A stretch of 59,864 nucleotides of DNA from Candidatus Hydrogenedentota bacterium (GTDB lineage: Bacteria > Hydrogenedentota > Hydrogenedentia > Hydrogenedentales > SLHB01). Numbering within the stretch: the first letter of the stretch is position 1; each line of letters starts with the position of its first letter. Of the stretch, positions 1 to 8,939 are shown piece by piece. The stretch covers positions 1 through 59,864 of the forward strand of contig JADLGB010000185.1 in assembly GCA_020849535.1 (NCBI GenBank), written 5' to 3'. The notes beneath the pieces are model-generated. The model was not told the origin of the DNA, ran no database searches, and saw only the letters and a list, made by a program, of their open reading frames with translations. Position numbers and translations under genes: made by a program.

Positions 1-56
1 ATGATCGCAATCACCACCAGCAGTTCCACAAGCGTGAAGCCGAATTCGCGTTTCAT
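1..56 (-). CDS. Type IV prepilin / pseudopilin, N-terminal fragment (cut by window edge)
   Basis: Reading leftward from an ATG whose complement lies at 54-56, the first 18 codons give MKREFGFTLVELLVVIAI. This is the class III prepilin signal: a short basic leader, a Gly at -1, a Phe at +1, Glu at +5 and the start of the hydrophobic helix. Prepilin peptidase would cut after G6 and methylate F7. The gene runs off the window, so length and subtype (major pilin, minor pilin or pseudopilin) cannot be told. It follows the PilC-type gene by 28 nt on the same strand, so it is probably the last visible member of the pilus operon. Confidence 0.85.
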   Translation of the reverse strand, partial: MKREFGFTLVELLVVIAI

Positions 57-84
57 ATTCGTCAGTCTCCTCTCGGCGGGATGC

Positions 85-1323
85 TTATTGCCCGCTGATA
101 ACGTCTGCCAGCGTGAAGATGGGCAAATACAGAGCAATCACGATGAACCCGATGATTCCGCCGAGCACGATAATAATCGCGGGTTCCATAAGCCGCAGCA
201 TGGTTTCCACGGCAATTTCCACTTCTGCGTCGTAGATGTCCGCCACCTTCATCAACATCGAGTCCAGGCTGCCGGTTTCCTCTCCGACGTCGATCATGTT
301 CACGACCATCGGGGGGAACACCTTCGAGGCGTCCAGCGGGGCGGCGATGGTGTCGCCTTCCTTGATGCTGTCGTGCACCTTCTGCACCGCGTTCTCGATC
401 ACCTCGTTGCCGATGGTCTCTTTCGTGATGCGCAGCGACTGCAGGATCGGCACGCCCGACGTGATCAGGGTGCCCAGGGTGCGCGAGAAGCGCGCCACCG
501 CCACCTTCGTCACCAAGTCGCCGACCAGCGGCACTTTCAACACGACGCGGTCCATGATGCGCTTGGTGAGCTTGAACTTACTGAGTATCTTGAAAAAGAT
601 GATCGTGCCGTTGAAGTACAGCATCAGCTTCCAATACTGGAATCGCAGGAAGTCGCCCACGTCGATCAGGAAGCGGGTCATCCACGGGAGCGAGGCGCCG
701 AAGTCCTTGAACACCTCGGCGAACTCCGGCACCACGTACGACAGTAGGAACAGCACGATGCCCGTGGCGATCAGCAGCACCGCGATCGGGTAAATCATGG
801 CGCCCTTGACGCGGCGCTTCAGCGCCTGGCGGCGTTCCATGAAAATCGCGAGGCGGTTCAGCACCGCTTCGAGCATACCGCCCACCTCGCCGGCGCGCAC
901 CATGTTGACGTACAGGCGGTCGAAATACTTCGGGTGTTTGGCCAACGCCTCGGAGAAGGTCGAGCCCTGTTGAATGTCCGAAGACATCTCCTGAAGGATG
1001 TCCTTCAGTTTCGAGGGTTTCTGCTGGGCGATCAGCACGTTGATGCTGCGCAGCAGCGGCAACCCGGCGTCGATTAGCGTCGAAAGCTGGCGTGTCATGA
1101 TCACCAGTTGCTTGACCTTGATGCCGCCAAAGTAAAGGTCGCCGAGGCCCTTCTTCTGTTTGCGGGCGCGCCGCTCGTCGCTCTTGCGGGCTTCGCGCAC
1201 AGTCGTCGGGAACAGACCCAGGTTTCGGATATCATTGATGGCGAGGGCTTGGCTGTCGGCATCGATCACGCCGAAGATTTCCTTCCCGTCCCGGTTCATC
1301 GCCTTGTACGCGAACTTCGCCAC
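85..1323 (-). CDS. pilC: Type II secretion/type IV pilus inner-membrane platform protein, PilC/GspF family
   Basis: A 412-residue protein, the usual length for PilC/GspF. It has two copies of the T2SSF domain (roughly residues 75-200 and 275-400), each ending in hydrophobic helices, and the N-terminal AKFAYKAMNRDGKE typical of the family. Membrane segments lie near 175-195, 225-245 and 380-405. It forms the polytopic platform on which the assembly ATPase acts. The start is GTG at 1323 with AAGGAG seven bases upstream. It lies between a PilB-like ATPase and a prepilin, which favours the pilus version; a second, separate GspF lies in the gsp operon at 12799-14016. Confidence 0.9.
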   Translation of the reverse strand: MAKFAYKAMNRDGKEIFGVIDADSQALAINDIRNLGLFPTTVREARKSDERRARKQKKGLGDLYFGGIKVKQLVIMTRQLSTLIDAGLPLLRSINVLIAQQKPSKLKDILQEMSSDIQQGSTFSEALAKHPKYFDRLYVNMVRAGEVGGMLEAVLNRLAIFMERRQALKRRVKGAMIYPIAVLLIATGIVLFLLSYVVPEFAEVFKDFGASLPWMTRFLIDVGDFLRFQYWKLMLYFNGTIIFFKILSKFKLTKRIMDRVVLKVPLVGDLVTKVAVARFSRTLGTLITSGVPILQSLRITKETIGNEVIENAVQKVHDSIKEGDTIAAPLDASKVFPPMVVNMIDVGEETGSLDSMLMKVADIYDAEVEIAVETMLRLMEPAIIIVLGGIIGFIVIALYLPIFTLADVISGQ

Positions 1324-1474
1324 CGTGCATCTCCTTGGTGCGGCCGCCGGCCACGTGTTCCGGCGCGATCCGCAGGTTTGGATGAGGTTTGCCGCCCTTC
1401 AGGGCCGCGCTCCGGTCACCCGCAATTCTCCGTGCCTTGCCGCCTTCCTCCCCGGGGAGTCAAAGCGGCGCCCG

Positions 1475-3220
1475 TCAATCGTCTTCAAACTTGTCCGTGT
1501 GGGCGAGCACCTCGTCCACCGTCGTCACCCCCTGCGCGCACTTGATGATCCCTTCCTCACGCAGCGTCTTCATGCCCAGCTTGCCGCGGGCGTACTTCCG
1601 GATGTCGTAGGACATCGCGCGGTCCTGGATCATCTCGCACAGGGTCTCGTCGACCACCAACAATTCAAACAGGCCTACGCGGCCCATGTATCCGATGTAA
1701 TCGCACGCCGGGCATCCCTCCGGCCGCCAGAAGCGGAGATTCGTGTCCTTGCGCCACGCGTCGGGCAGCCCCAACAGCTCCATTTCCCGCTCCTCGGGCC
1801 GGTAAGGCTTGCGGCAGTGGCGGCACACCGTGCGCACCAGGCGCTGCGCCAAAATCGCCTCCAAGGAGGAGGTAATCAAGAAGGGTTCGAGGTCCATGTC
1901 CAGCAAACGCGTAATAGTCTCCGGCGCGCTGTTCGTGTGGAGCGTGCTCAACACCAAGTGTCCGGTCAGCGACGCCTCGACCGCGATCTGGGCGGTCTCC
2001 AAGTCACGAATTTCACCGACCATCACGATGTCGGGGTCCTGGCGCAGAATGGATCGCAAGCACGCCGCGAAGGTGAGGCCCACTTCCTCCCTCACCTGAA
2101 CCTGGACGAGCCGGTCGATCTGAAGTTCCACCGGGTCCTCGGTCGTGATGATCTTCACGCCCACCTGGTTCAGTTCGTTCAGGCACGCGTACAGCGTCGT
2201 GGTCTTGCCGGAACCGGTCGGGCCCGTCACGAGGAAGATGCCGTTGGGTTTCTCAATGACGCTGCGGATCTGCTTGATGGATTGCGGGGTGAACCCCAGT
2301 TTCTCGATGTCGATCTTCACGGCCGTACGGTCCAGGATACGCATGACCAGGTTCTCACCGTACAGGGTGGGCAGGGTGGCCACGCGGATATCGACTTCCG
2401 CGTCGCCGATCTTCAATTCGATGCGCGCGTCCTGCGGCAGGCGGCGCTCGCCGATGTCCATGTTGCACATGACCTTCACGCGCGACACCAGCGCCAGGCA
2501 CAACTGCTTCGGCGGGCTCGAAATCTCGTGCAACACGCCGTCGATGCGGATCCGAATGCGGAACGTTTCTTCGTAAACCTCGAAGTGAATATCCGAAGCG
2601 CGCTTGGAGACGGCGTCCAGCAGCACCAGGTTCACGATCTTGATGACTTCGGGTTCCTGCGCCAGTTGGACCAGGTTGTCCACATCGCCCACGATCTGCT
2701 GCTGGCCCATTTCCTCGGCCGTCAGTTCCGCGTCGCCGACTTTGTGGATCAGCTCGGTCAGGGTCTCGTGGATCGAATCGCCCTCGAGTGCGTAGTTGTT
2801 CTTGATGAAGGCCGCCACGTCCTTCGGATTGCTGATCGCGCCCTGGACCTCCATGCCCACAATTTGCTGGATCGTGTCGCGGACACCCAGGTTCAGCGGG
2901 TCGGCCATCGCCACGATCAGCTTGCCGTCCTTCTCGCGAATCGGCACGACCGTGTAGAAGTTGGCGACGTCGCGCGGCACCTTGCGCAGGACTTCCTCGG
3001 GCACCTTGATCTTCGTGATGTCGACGCGCTCCATCCCCGCCTGGATGCCCAACGCGTCGATGATGTCCTGCTCCTCGCACAGGTTCATCTTGAACAGAAC
3101 GCGGCCCAGCATCTCGCCCGTGAGGCGCTGACGCTGCAGCGCCTCGTCCAGTTCCAAGGGGCTGATGATGCCCTGCTCTACGAGGATGTCGCCGAGCTGC
3201 CTATCCTGGACAACGGCCAT
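1475..3220 (-). CDS. PilB/GspE-family secretion ATPase (second copy in the pilus operon)
   Basis: A 581-residue assembly ATPase. The N-terminus (residues about 5-60) has two repeats of the T2SSE_N/MshEN type, the first RQLGDILVEQGIISPLELDE, which in related proteins bind cyclic-di-GMP. The ATPase core has Walker A GPTGSGKTTT near 335, an Asp box (TTEDPVE), Walker B (DPDIVMVGEIRD) and the His box (STLHTNSAPET). A four-cysteine zinc motif (CRHC and CPAC) lies near 470-510. Start ATG has AAAGGA nine bases upstream. It follows PilT by 33 nt and precedes PilC. It powers pilus or pseudopilus polymerisation; which of the two PilB-like ATPases in this operon is the main extension motor cannot be told from sequence. 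Confidence 0.92.
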   Translation of the reverse strand: MAVVQDRQLGDILVEQGIISPLELDEALQRQRLTGEMLGRVLFKMNLCEEQDIIDALGIQAGMERVDITKIKVPEEVLRKVPRDVANFYTVVPIREKDGKLIVAMADPLNLGVRDTIQQIVGMEVQGAISNPKDVAAFIKNNYALEGDSIHETLTELIHKVGDAELTAEEMGQQQIVGDVDNLVQLAQEPEVIKIVNLVLLDAVSKRASDIHFEVYEETFRIRIRIDGVLHEISSPPKQLCLALVSRVKVMCNMDIGERRLPQDARIELKIGDAEVDIRVATLPTLYGENLVMRILDRTAVKIDIEKLGFTPQSIKQIRSVIEKPNGIFLVTGPTGSGKTTTLYACLNELNQVGVKIITTEDPVELQIDRLVQVQVREEVGLTFAACLRSILRQDPDIVMVGEIRDLETAQIAVEASLTGHLVLSTLHTNSAPETITRLLDMDLEPFLITSSLEAILAQRLVRTVCRHCRKPYRPEEREMELLGLPDAWRKDTNLRFWRPEGCPACDYIGYMGRVGLFELLVVDETLCEMIQDRAMSYDIRKYARGKLGMKTLREEGIIKCAQGVTTVDEVLAHTDKFEDD

Positions 3221-3253
3221 GGTGCCTAATCCTTTCCTGCCTCTTCGACCCTC

Positions 3254-4387
3254 TTACACGACCCCGCCGGCGCTGCCTTTGGGTGGTACCTGCTTCTTGG
3301 GGCCGGGGCCTTCGCCCTCGGGTCCCATGATGCGGGCGTTTGCCTCGAATTCGTCTGCGCTCTGCGCCCGCGCCAACGCGTCCTCGTACTTCACCACCCC
3401 TTTGCGGAAGAGCGCCAGCAGGTGCTCGTCCAACAGGTTCATTCCGTATTTGTGCCCGGTTTGAATCGCCGACGTGATACGGAACGATTTGTTCTCACGA
3501 ATCAGGTTCTGAATGGCGGGCGTCGTGATCATGACTTCAAATGCCGCCACGCGGCCGAAACCGCTCTTGCGCGGAATGAGCGCCTGCGAAATGATGGCCT
3601 TCAGATTACCGGCAAGCTGGGTGCGGATCTGTTCCTGCTGGTTCGTGGGGAACGCGTCGACCAGACGGTCGATCGTGCGCACCGCCCCTGTCGTATGCAG
3701 GGTCCCAAACACCAAGTGCCCGGTTTCCGCCGCCGTAATGGCGGAGCCGATCGTGTCCAGGTCGCGCATTTCTCCGACCAGAATCACGTCCGGGTCCTGG
3801 CGCAACGCGCGCCGGATCGCCTCGGAGAAGGTCGGCACGTCCACGCCCACTTCGCGCTGCGTCACGATACCGCGCTTGTGCGTGTGATAATATTCGATGG
3901 GGTCTTCAATGGTGATGAAGTGATGATCGAACTCGGTGTTGAGCCAGTCGATCATCGTCGCGAGGCTCGTGCTCTTGCCCGACCCCGTGGGACCCGTCAC
4001 CAGAATCAAGCCGCGTGGCTGATTGATAACTTCCTTCAGACTCTGGGGCAACCCGATCTCTTCAAACGTCATGATCTTGCGCGGGATCAGACGAAGCACC
4101 AGGCCCACAAAGCCCTTCTGCTTGAAAATGGATACACGGAACCGGGCAATGTCTTCGAAAGCGAATCCAAAGTCCGATCCCCCGACTTCCTGCAATTCCT
4201 GCTGGTTGTCCACCGACGCAATGCTCTTCATGAGCCGCTCGGTGTCGTCCGGCGTCAGCGGATTCTCACCGAAAAACTGCAAATGGCCATGCACCCGCCC
4301 CACGGGCGGGTTTTCCACCGCCAGATGAAGGTCCGATCCGTCACGGTCGATCAGCATCCGGAGGAGACTGACCATCTCATACGCCAT
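3254..4387 (-). CDS. pilT: Pilus retraction ATPase PilT
   Basis: A 377-residue protein of PilT length, without the N-terminal MshEN region of the PilB proteins. It has Walker A GPTGSGKSTS near 132, the Asp box ITIEDPIEY, Walker B DPDVILVGEMRD and the His box GTLHTTGAVRT. The PilT-specific C-terminal AIRNLIRE-type motif is present here as AIQNLIRENK. It hydrolyses ATP to depolymerise the pilus, driving twitching motility and DNA uptake in known systems. Start ATG has AAGGAG nine bases upstream. The last 25 residues are a Gly/Pro/Lys-rich tail. Its location between two PilB-like genes indicates a dynamic, retractable pilus rather than only a secretion pseudopilus. Confidence 0.95.
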   Translation of the reverse strand: MAYEMVSLLRMLIDRDGSDLHLAVENPPVGRVHGHLQFFGENPLTPDDTERLMKSIASVDNQQELQEVGGSDFGFAFEDIARFRVSIFKQKGFVGLVLRLIPRKIMTFEEIGLPQSLKEVINQPRGLILVTGPTGSGKSTSLATMIDWLNTEFDHHFITIEDPIEYYHTHKRGIVTQREVGVDVPTFSEAIRRALRQDPDVILVGEMRDLDTIGSAITAAETGHLVFGTLHTTGAVRTIDRLVDAFPTNQQEQIRTQLAGNLKAIISQALIPRKSGFGRVAAFEVMITTPAIQNLIRENKSFRITSAIQTGHKYGMNLLDEHLLALFRKGVVKYEDALARAQSADEFEANARIMGPEGEGPGPKKQVPPKGSAGGVV

Positions 4388-4433
4388 CGCTCGTTACTCC
4401 TTCTCCCAAACTACCTTTCACCCCAGACGCCGC

Positions 4434-6314
4434 TTACTTGTCCCGCTTCAGCGGCTCATCGATCTGGGTGACGCGAATCACTTCCTCGATCGTCGTCACC
4501 CCGTTCAATACCTTCTTCCACGCGTCCTCGCGCATGGTCGTCATGCCACCCACCTGGCGCGCCGCGCGCCGCAACGGGCCTGCTGCCATGCCTTCCATGA
4601 TGAGATTGCGGATATGATCCGTCTGTATCATCAGTTCGTACACGCCCAGACGGCCCGAGTACCCGGTGTGATTGCAGTTGTCGCATCCGGCCCCGTGGAA
4701 GACCTCCACCTTGCTCCAGTCCACGGGAAAGCCCAGGCGCTCCACGTCGTGTTCTTCCGGCTTGAATACCTCTTTGCAGGTCGTGCAGATCGTGCGCACG
4801 AGCCGCTGTCCAAGGACGGCGCGGACACCCGCCGCTACCAGGAACGGCCGGATACCGATATCGATCAGGCGGATAAACGCGCTGGGCGCGTCATTGGTGT
4901 GCAACGTGGAGAAGACCAAATGACCGGTCAGGGCCGCCTTGATGGCGATCTCGGCCGTCTCCTGGTCACGAATCTCACCGACCATCACGATGTCCGGGTC
5001 CTGACGGAATATGGACCGGAGCGCGCGGGAGAAGTTCCACCCGATGTCGTGGTTCACCTGCACCTGGTTGATACCCTTCAACTGGTACTCCACCGGGTCT
5101 TCCACCGTGATCAGCTTCGTGTCCGGCTGGTTCAATTGGTGAAGGGACGCATACAGCGTCGTCGTCTTTCCCGAACCGGTCGGCCCGGTGACCAGCACCA
5201 CGCCCGTCGCCTGGCCCAGAAGCTCTTCCCAACGGCGCTGGTCTTCGGGCGCGAAGCCCAACTGACCCAACCCCAGCATCAGGCCGCTCTTATCCAAGAT
5301 ACGCATGACCACGCTCTCGCCATGCGTGGCGGGCAACGCGCTCACACGAAGGTCAACCATCTTACCGGCCAACTGAATCTTGATACGGCCGTCCTGCGGG
5401 ATGCGCCGCTCCGAGATGTCCATACCCGACATGATCTTGAGGCGCGATATGATCGAGGGTTGCGCGCGCTTCGGCGGGGGCGGCATCAAATGCAGGATGC
5501 CGTCGATGCGGTACCGGATCTTCACATCCATCTTTCCGGGTTCGACGTGAATATCGCTGGCCCGCAGGCGGAACGCTTCGAGGATCAGATGGTTGATGTA
5601 GCGCACGACCGGGCTGTCGGCATCTTCATCGTCGTCGGCCAAGGCCCCGCCGAGGCTGCTCTCCATGTCCACGCTGTCCACGCTGATGCTGCTCAAGCTG
5701 ATGTCGCTCGCCGACATGCTGCTGCCCACGCTGCTCATGGACGACGCCATCGAACTGACGTTCGACATGGTGCTCAAGGTGCTCATGGTGCTGGCGCTGC
5801 TGACCGTGGACAGCATCGACTCCACGGTCTTCTCGACCATGCCGTAGTACTTCTGAAGCGCCGCCTTGATCTCTTCGGGTGTCGTGAGCTGCGGGATGAT
5901 AGTGCGGTCGAGAAGGCGTTCGAGGTTGTCGAGATGGGTCACGTTCGTGGGGTCGGCGGTCGCAACGAGAAGGTTGGGTCCATCCTCTCCGATGGGAACC
6001 ACTTTGTACAACGTGGCCACGGAAGGATCGACCATGTTGCGAATGCGCTCCGGCACTTCGCGATCGGAGAGTCGTATGATGGGGATGCCGAGCTGTTCGG
6101 CCAAGCCTTCGGAGATGTGGCTCTTGCTGATGTATCCCAGCCGAACCAGGATTTCGCCCAGCCTGCGGTTGCCCAAGGTCGTCTGCTGACGATGAATGGC
6201 CTCATCCAACTGCCTTTGAGTGATGATGCCCTTCTCAACCAGCTTCTGCCCGAACAGGCTATAACCGCCAGCGCTTCCGGGTTTTGCACCCAAGTTTGTC
6301 GTTAGCTGTGCCAC
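4434..6314 (-). CDS. pilB: PilB/GspE-family secretion ATPase with Ser/Met-rich insert
   Basis: A 626-residue PilB-type extension ATPase and first gene of the pilus operon. Two MshEN-like repeats occupy residues about 20-75 (the second is RRLGEILVRLGYIS). Residues about 155-215 form an unusual low-complexity linker built almost only of Ser, Met, Thr, Val and Ala, followed by an acidic stretch, absent from the second PilB-like protein. The core has Walker A GPTGSGKTTT near 378, ITVEDPVEY, DPDIVMVGEIRD, STLHTNDAPSA and the CTTC/CDNC zinc site. Start is GTG at 6314 with GAGGG nine bases upstream. A sigma70-like promoter lies at 6344-6373. Confidence 0.92.
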   Translation of the reverse strand: MAQLTTNLGAKPGSAGGYSLFGQKLVEKGIITQRQLDEAIHRQQTTLGNRRLGEILVRLGYISKSHISEGLAEQLGIPIIRLSDREVPERIRNMVDPSVATLYKVVPIGEDGPNLLVATADPTNVTHLDNLERLLDRTIIPQLTTPEEIKAALQKYYGMVEKTVESMLSTVSSASTMSTLSTMSNVSSMASSMSSVGSSMSASDISLSSISVDSVDMESSLGGALADDDEDADSPVVRYINHLILEAFRLRASDIHVEPGKMDVKIRYRIDGILHLMPPPPKRAQPSIISRLKIMSGMDISERRIPQDGRIKIQLAGKMVDLRVSALPATHGESVVMRILDKSGLMLGLGQLGFAPEDQRRWEELLGQATGVVLVTGPTGSGKTTTLYASLHQLNQPDTKLITVEDPVEYQLKGINQVQVNHDIGWNFSRALRSIFRQDPDIVMVGEIRDQETAEIAIKAALTGHLVFSTLHTNDAPSAFIRLIDIGIRPFLVAAGVRAVLGQRLVRTICTTCKEVFKPEEHDVERLGFPVDWSKVEVFHGAGCDNCNHTGYSGRLGVYELMIQTDHIRNLIMEGMAAGPLRRAARQVGGMTTMREDAWKKVLNGVTTIEEVIRVTQIDEPLKRDK

Positions 6315-6343
6315 GGTGTTTATCCCTCGCCTTCAGCACTTTA

Positions 6344-6373
6344 ACTCTACCAGACGGACGCCCCAAAAGTCAA
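6344..6373 (-). promoter_or_regulatory. Candidate sigma70 promoter of the pilus operon
   Basis: On the minus strand, TTGACT (6368-6373) is followed after 18 bases by TAGAGT (6344-6349). Predicted transcription start is about 6337, leaving a 23-nt leader before the GTG of the PilB-like gene. The -35 matches 5 of 6 and the -10 matches 4 of 6. A second TTGACA begins six bases further upstream but lacks a good -10. This is a motif reading only. Confidence 0.45.
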
Positions 6374-6834
6374 TGTCAATAATGCTACATTCTGTTGAAA
6401 ATAAAGCACTTAACAAGCATTTCGTCAACCGATTACCGTCCTCGCGTGACAAGTCTGGAAAACCTGTCTTTGCTTACTCTGGAGGTATAGCAGAAAGGGG
6501 GCATCGCGCGAGAACTGCTTCGAGTTACCAGGATGGCACACGTCGCAGTATCTGCCAACCCAGGTAACGAAACGTCTCTCAATGACGGATTCCCCTGCAC
6601 GTGCGCCGCCAAGAAACGCACGCGCCTCACGATCCCACTTCTCACCCACTGCCGGGCATATACGCCACCCCGCGCAAAACGCCAACACGTATATGCGTAA
6701 GCATTGTCCCGTACAAGCGCCAGAAAGTCAAGTCAAGACTTGATTTCAGCGCAAGATCGTGAAGCCCCAACCTCCACGGCCTGGCAGGGATGCAAAACGA
6801 GCAGACTCTCGATAAGCTATTAATTCAAAAGAAT
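6374..6834. other. Intergenic stretch between the gsp and pilus operons
   Basis: About 460 bases with no convincing gene; the open frames here lack family resemblance and have no good ribosome site. The only structure seen is a perfect 7-base inverted repeat TCAAGTC-AA-GACTTGA at 6728-6743, about 90 bases after the gspM stop. Its two-base centre makes it look more like a dyad binding site or weak hairpin than a classical terminator. Confidence 0.4.
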
Positions 6835-7347
6835 TTACGTTCGCGGTGCGGCCAAAAACATGCGGCAATCGAGACCCTGGCCCTTCGCAGACTCCTTCAA
6901 TTGGTCCAGTCGCTGCAGAACAATCACGGATTTATTGTCATACAATCTGTGGAGAAGCTCCACCAACTCCTTCGTGGAGACCCCGCTCAGGTCCAGTTCC
7001 ACGGCAGTCATGTTGCTGGCCGATGACGAACCCGCCCTGTGACTCTTTACCTCCGCCCGATCTTCCAGCTTGGCTTCCTTCACCGCACGGTCCACATGAG
7101 TCCATAGATCGAAACCGCCAGACAACTTCTTCGCAAGCTCGTTTTCCCGCTCGCGGGCCGCGTTCACTTCGGCCTCCCAGAGCTGAACCTGCTTCAAACG
7201 AGTCTGGGCCATCTGCACTTGCTGGGCCGAGACTTTGTACGCCTCATAAGGGCCCTGCATCACCCAGTAAATGACGATCAAGACAAGCGCCGCCGCGCCG
7301 GCTATCACGACCATGCGCTCTCGAGGCTGGAGTCTCATCTTCGGCAC
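6835..7347 (-). CDS. gspM: Type II secretion protein M (GspM-like)
   Basis: A 170-residue bitopic protein: a short basic N-terminus, one membrane helix (about 14-31), a coiled-coil region (about 40-75, rich in Gln, Arg and Glu) and a small periplasmic ferredoxin-like domain ending near the C-terminus. This layout matches GspM/PilO-type proteins, which pair with GspL in the inner-membrane platform. Sequence identity to known GspM is weak, so the call relies on architecture and on its position as the last gene after GspL. Start GTG has AAAGGA nine bases upstream. Confidence 0.75.
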   Translation of the reverse strand: MPKMRLQPRERMVVIAGAAALVLIVIYWVMQGPYEAYKVSAQQVQMAQTRLKQVQLWEAEVNAARERENELAKKLSGGFDLWTHVDRAVKEAKLEDRAEVKSHRAGSSSASNMTAVELDLSGVSTKELVELLHRLYDNKSVIVLQRLDQLKESAKGQGLDCRMFLAAPRT

Positions 7348-7376
7348 GAGTGAAATTCCTTTCCGGATGCGTTGAA

Positions 7377-8939
7377 CTAGATCATCGCGTTGATGGTGAA
7401 GGCCGTCTTGTCGCGCTTTGTCTGCCGCAAGGGCTCCTCGTCCACTTTCAAGATCGTGGACGATTTCAACTGCGCAAAGGCGTCATTGAGCGCCTGGGGA
7501 TCGTTCACCTCTCCCTTGATCACCACGGCCTGATTGCTGCTTCGGCTGTCGGGCACGCTGATCTCCGTGACGCGTATCTTGTCGCCCGGCAACTTGGCGC
7601 TGATCTCCTTGAGGATCTCCAGCAGTGTGGGTCTTGACAAGACGTCCAACTGCAGGGTCGTTCCCTGAGAGACCGCCGCGTTCTTGGCCTCTTCCATGAA
7701 TTGGGCGGTCTGAATGCCCCCGATGTCGGTCTTTTCCAGACGTTCCTTCGCGCTCTCCGCATCCGGAAACGTCTTCGTGTAGATCGCCCAGATTTCGTCG
7801 CCGCAGCGCTTGATCTCCTCCATGTTACGCCGGTAGTCCAGCACGCAATACCCCACGGCACCCGCAAGCACCAGCAGCAGCAAACAGGCGGAGAAGACGA
7901 AGTGCAACGTCATGCCGCGCGCGGTGCCTGCCGAAGCGAGCGTGCCTTTGCGGAATTCAAAAGATACCCCTGAACCTGCGGCCGCGGCCGCCACACCCAC
8001 CGCCGCCTCCCAGTAGTTGGGGCAAATGCGGGTGTTGGCCTGCAAGGCCTCGGTCTCATCCGTTCCAGAGGGTGCCTCGCCTGCGGGGATACCCTCCTGC
8101 CCGAGGTGCTCCGCGCCTTTCAATCCGTCGGAAAGGGACTCATACACAAGGGGAATCTGCATCCCTTCTTCAAACGCATCCCGTTCGGCAGGCGAGAGTT
8201 CCGCGTCTGTCACGGTCAGTTCGGCAATGGAAGATTCCCCGCGCCAATTGGCCAGGAACGCACGCAGCGAATTCCGGACCTCACGCGATACCGCCTGCGG
8301 GTTCTCGCGCATGCTCTTCGCGCCGATCGGAAGAGGCCGTATGTAGGCGATGGACCGGTTGTAGACGATGGTGAGCACGCAGGCAGTCTCGCGGACGTGC
8401 AGCAGAGCATGCAGCCCGGTCACGGCGCGACGGCCGCCCAACCACAGGCTGGTGAGACCCGCCACGTCTAAGCTGATGCCTTCAACAAGCACGCCAGCCT
8501 CCGCAAGAACCGAAGTCTGCTCTTCCAATAGCGAGTGCCGGACGCCCACGGCCAAGACTTCAGTCTCACCATCGATTTCCCGGATGACACCGTGGTCGAC
8601 GGCAAGATCCTCCACAGGGACAGCGAGATACGGTTCGAGTTCAAACGCGACCGCTGCGGAAACCTTGCTCCGTCCCCGGAATGGGATGTTGAGGGCACGC
8701 ACGATGGCGTGCTGACATCCCACGCTCAACACGTAAAGCTGAGGCCGCCCTTTGATACGGCCCAGGATTTCGCGCGTCGTCTGAACCAGCGCGGCACGCC
8801 GGCCTTCGGGTCCCGCGGAGGGCACGCGCTGGGCGTGGGTCTCGAGTACGACGGGGGTCTTCCCGCCGGTCCTCACCACGGCGGCCCGGACCTCGTCACC
8901 TTCGATCTCAAACGCGGCGATCTTCGCCGACAGCTTCAT
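7377..8939 (-). CDS. gspL: Type II secretion protein L (GspL, PilM-like actin-fold cytoplasmic domain)
   Basis: The cytoplasmic part (residues 1 to about 320) has the actin-like PilM/GspL fold pattern, one membrane helix follows near 342-362, and the periplasmic part carries a helix and a ferredoxin-like domain (PilN-like). Thus it joins PilM-like and PilN-like functions, as GspL does. It recruits the GspE ATPase to the membrane. I chose the ATG at 8939, 15 bases inside the longest frame, because it overlaps the gspK stop as ATGA and has GGAGAG seven bases upstream; the protein is then 520 residues. A Ser/Glu/Gly-rich linker sits before the membrane helix. Confidence 0.85.
   Translation of the reverse strand: MKLSAKIAAFEIEGDEVRAAVVRTGGKTPVVLETHAQRVPSAGPEGRRAALVQTTREILGRIKGRPQLYVLSVGCQHAIVRALNIPFRGRSKVSAAVAFELEPYLAVPVEDLAVDHGVIREIDGETEVLAVGVRHSLLEEQTSVLAEAGVLVEGISLDVAGLTSLWLGGRRAVTGLHALLHVRETACVLTIVYNRSIAYIRPLPIGAKSMRENPQAVSREVRNSLRAFLANWRGESSIAELTVTDAELSPAERDAFEEGMQIPLVYESLSDGLKGAEHLGQEGIPAGEAPSGTDETEALQANTRICPNYWEAAVGVAAAAAGSGVSFEFRKGTLASAGTARGMTLHFVFSACLLLLVLAGAVGYCVLDYRRNMEEIKRCGDEIWAIYTKTFPDAESAKERLEKTDIGGIQTAQFMEEAKNAAVSQGTTLQLDVLSRPTLLEILKEISAKLPGDKIRVTEISVPDSRSSNQAVVIKGEVNDPQALNDAFAQLKSSTILKVDEEPLRQTKRDKTAFTINAMI

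Noticed and set aside
1160..3229. A 689-codon open frame on the plus strand opposite the pilus ATPase and PilC genes
   Set aside because: It is antisense to two strongly conserved genes, is rich in His, Arg, Gln and Leu as expected from GC-rich shadow frames, and resembles no family.
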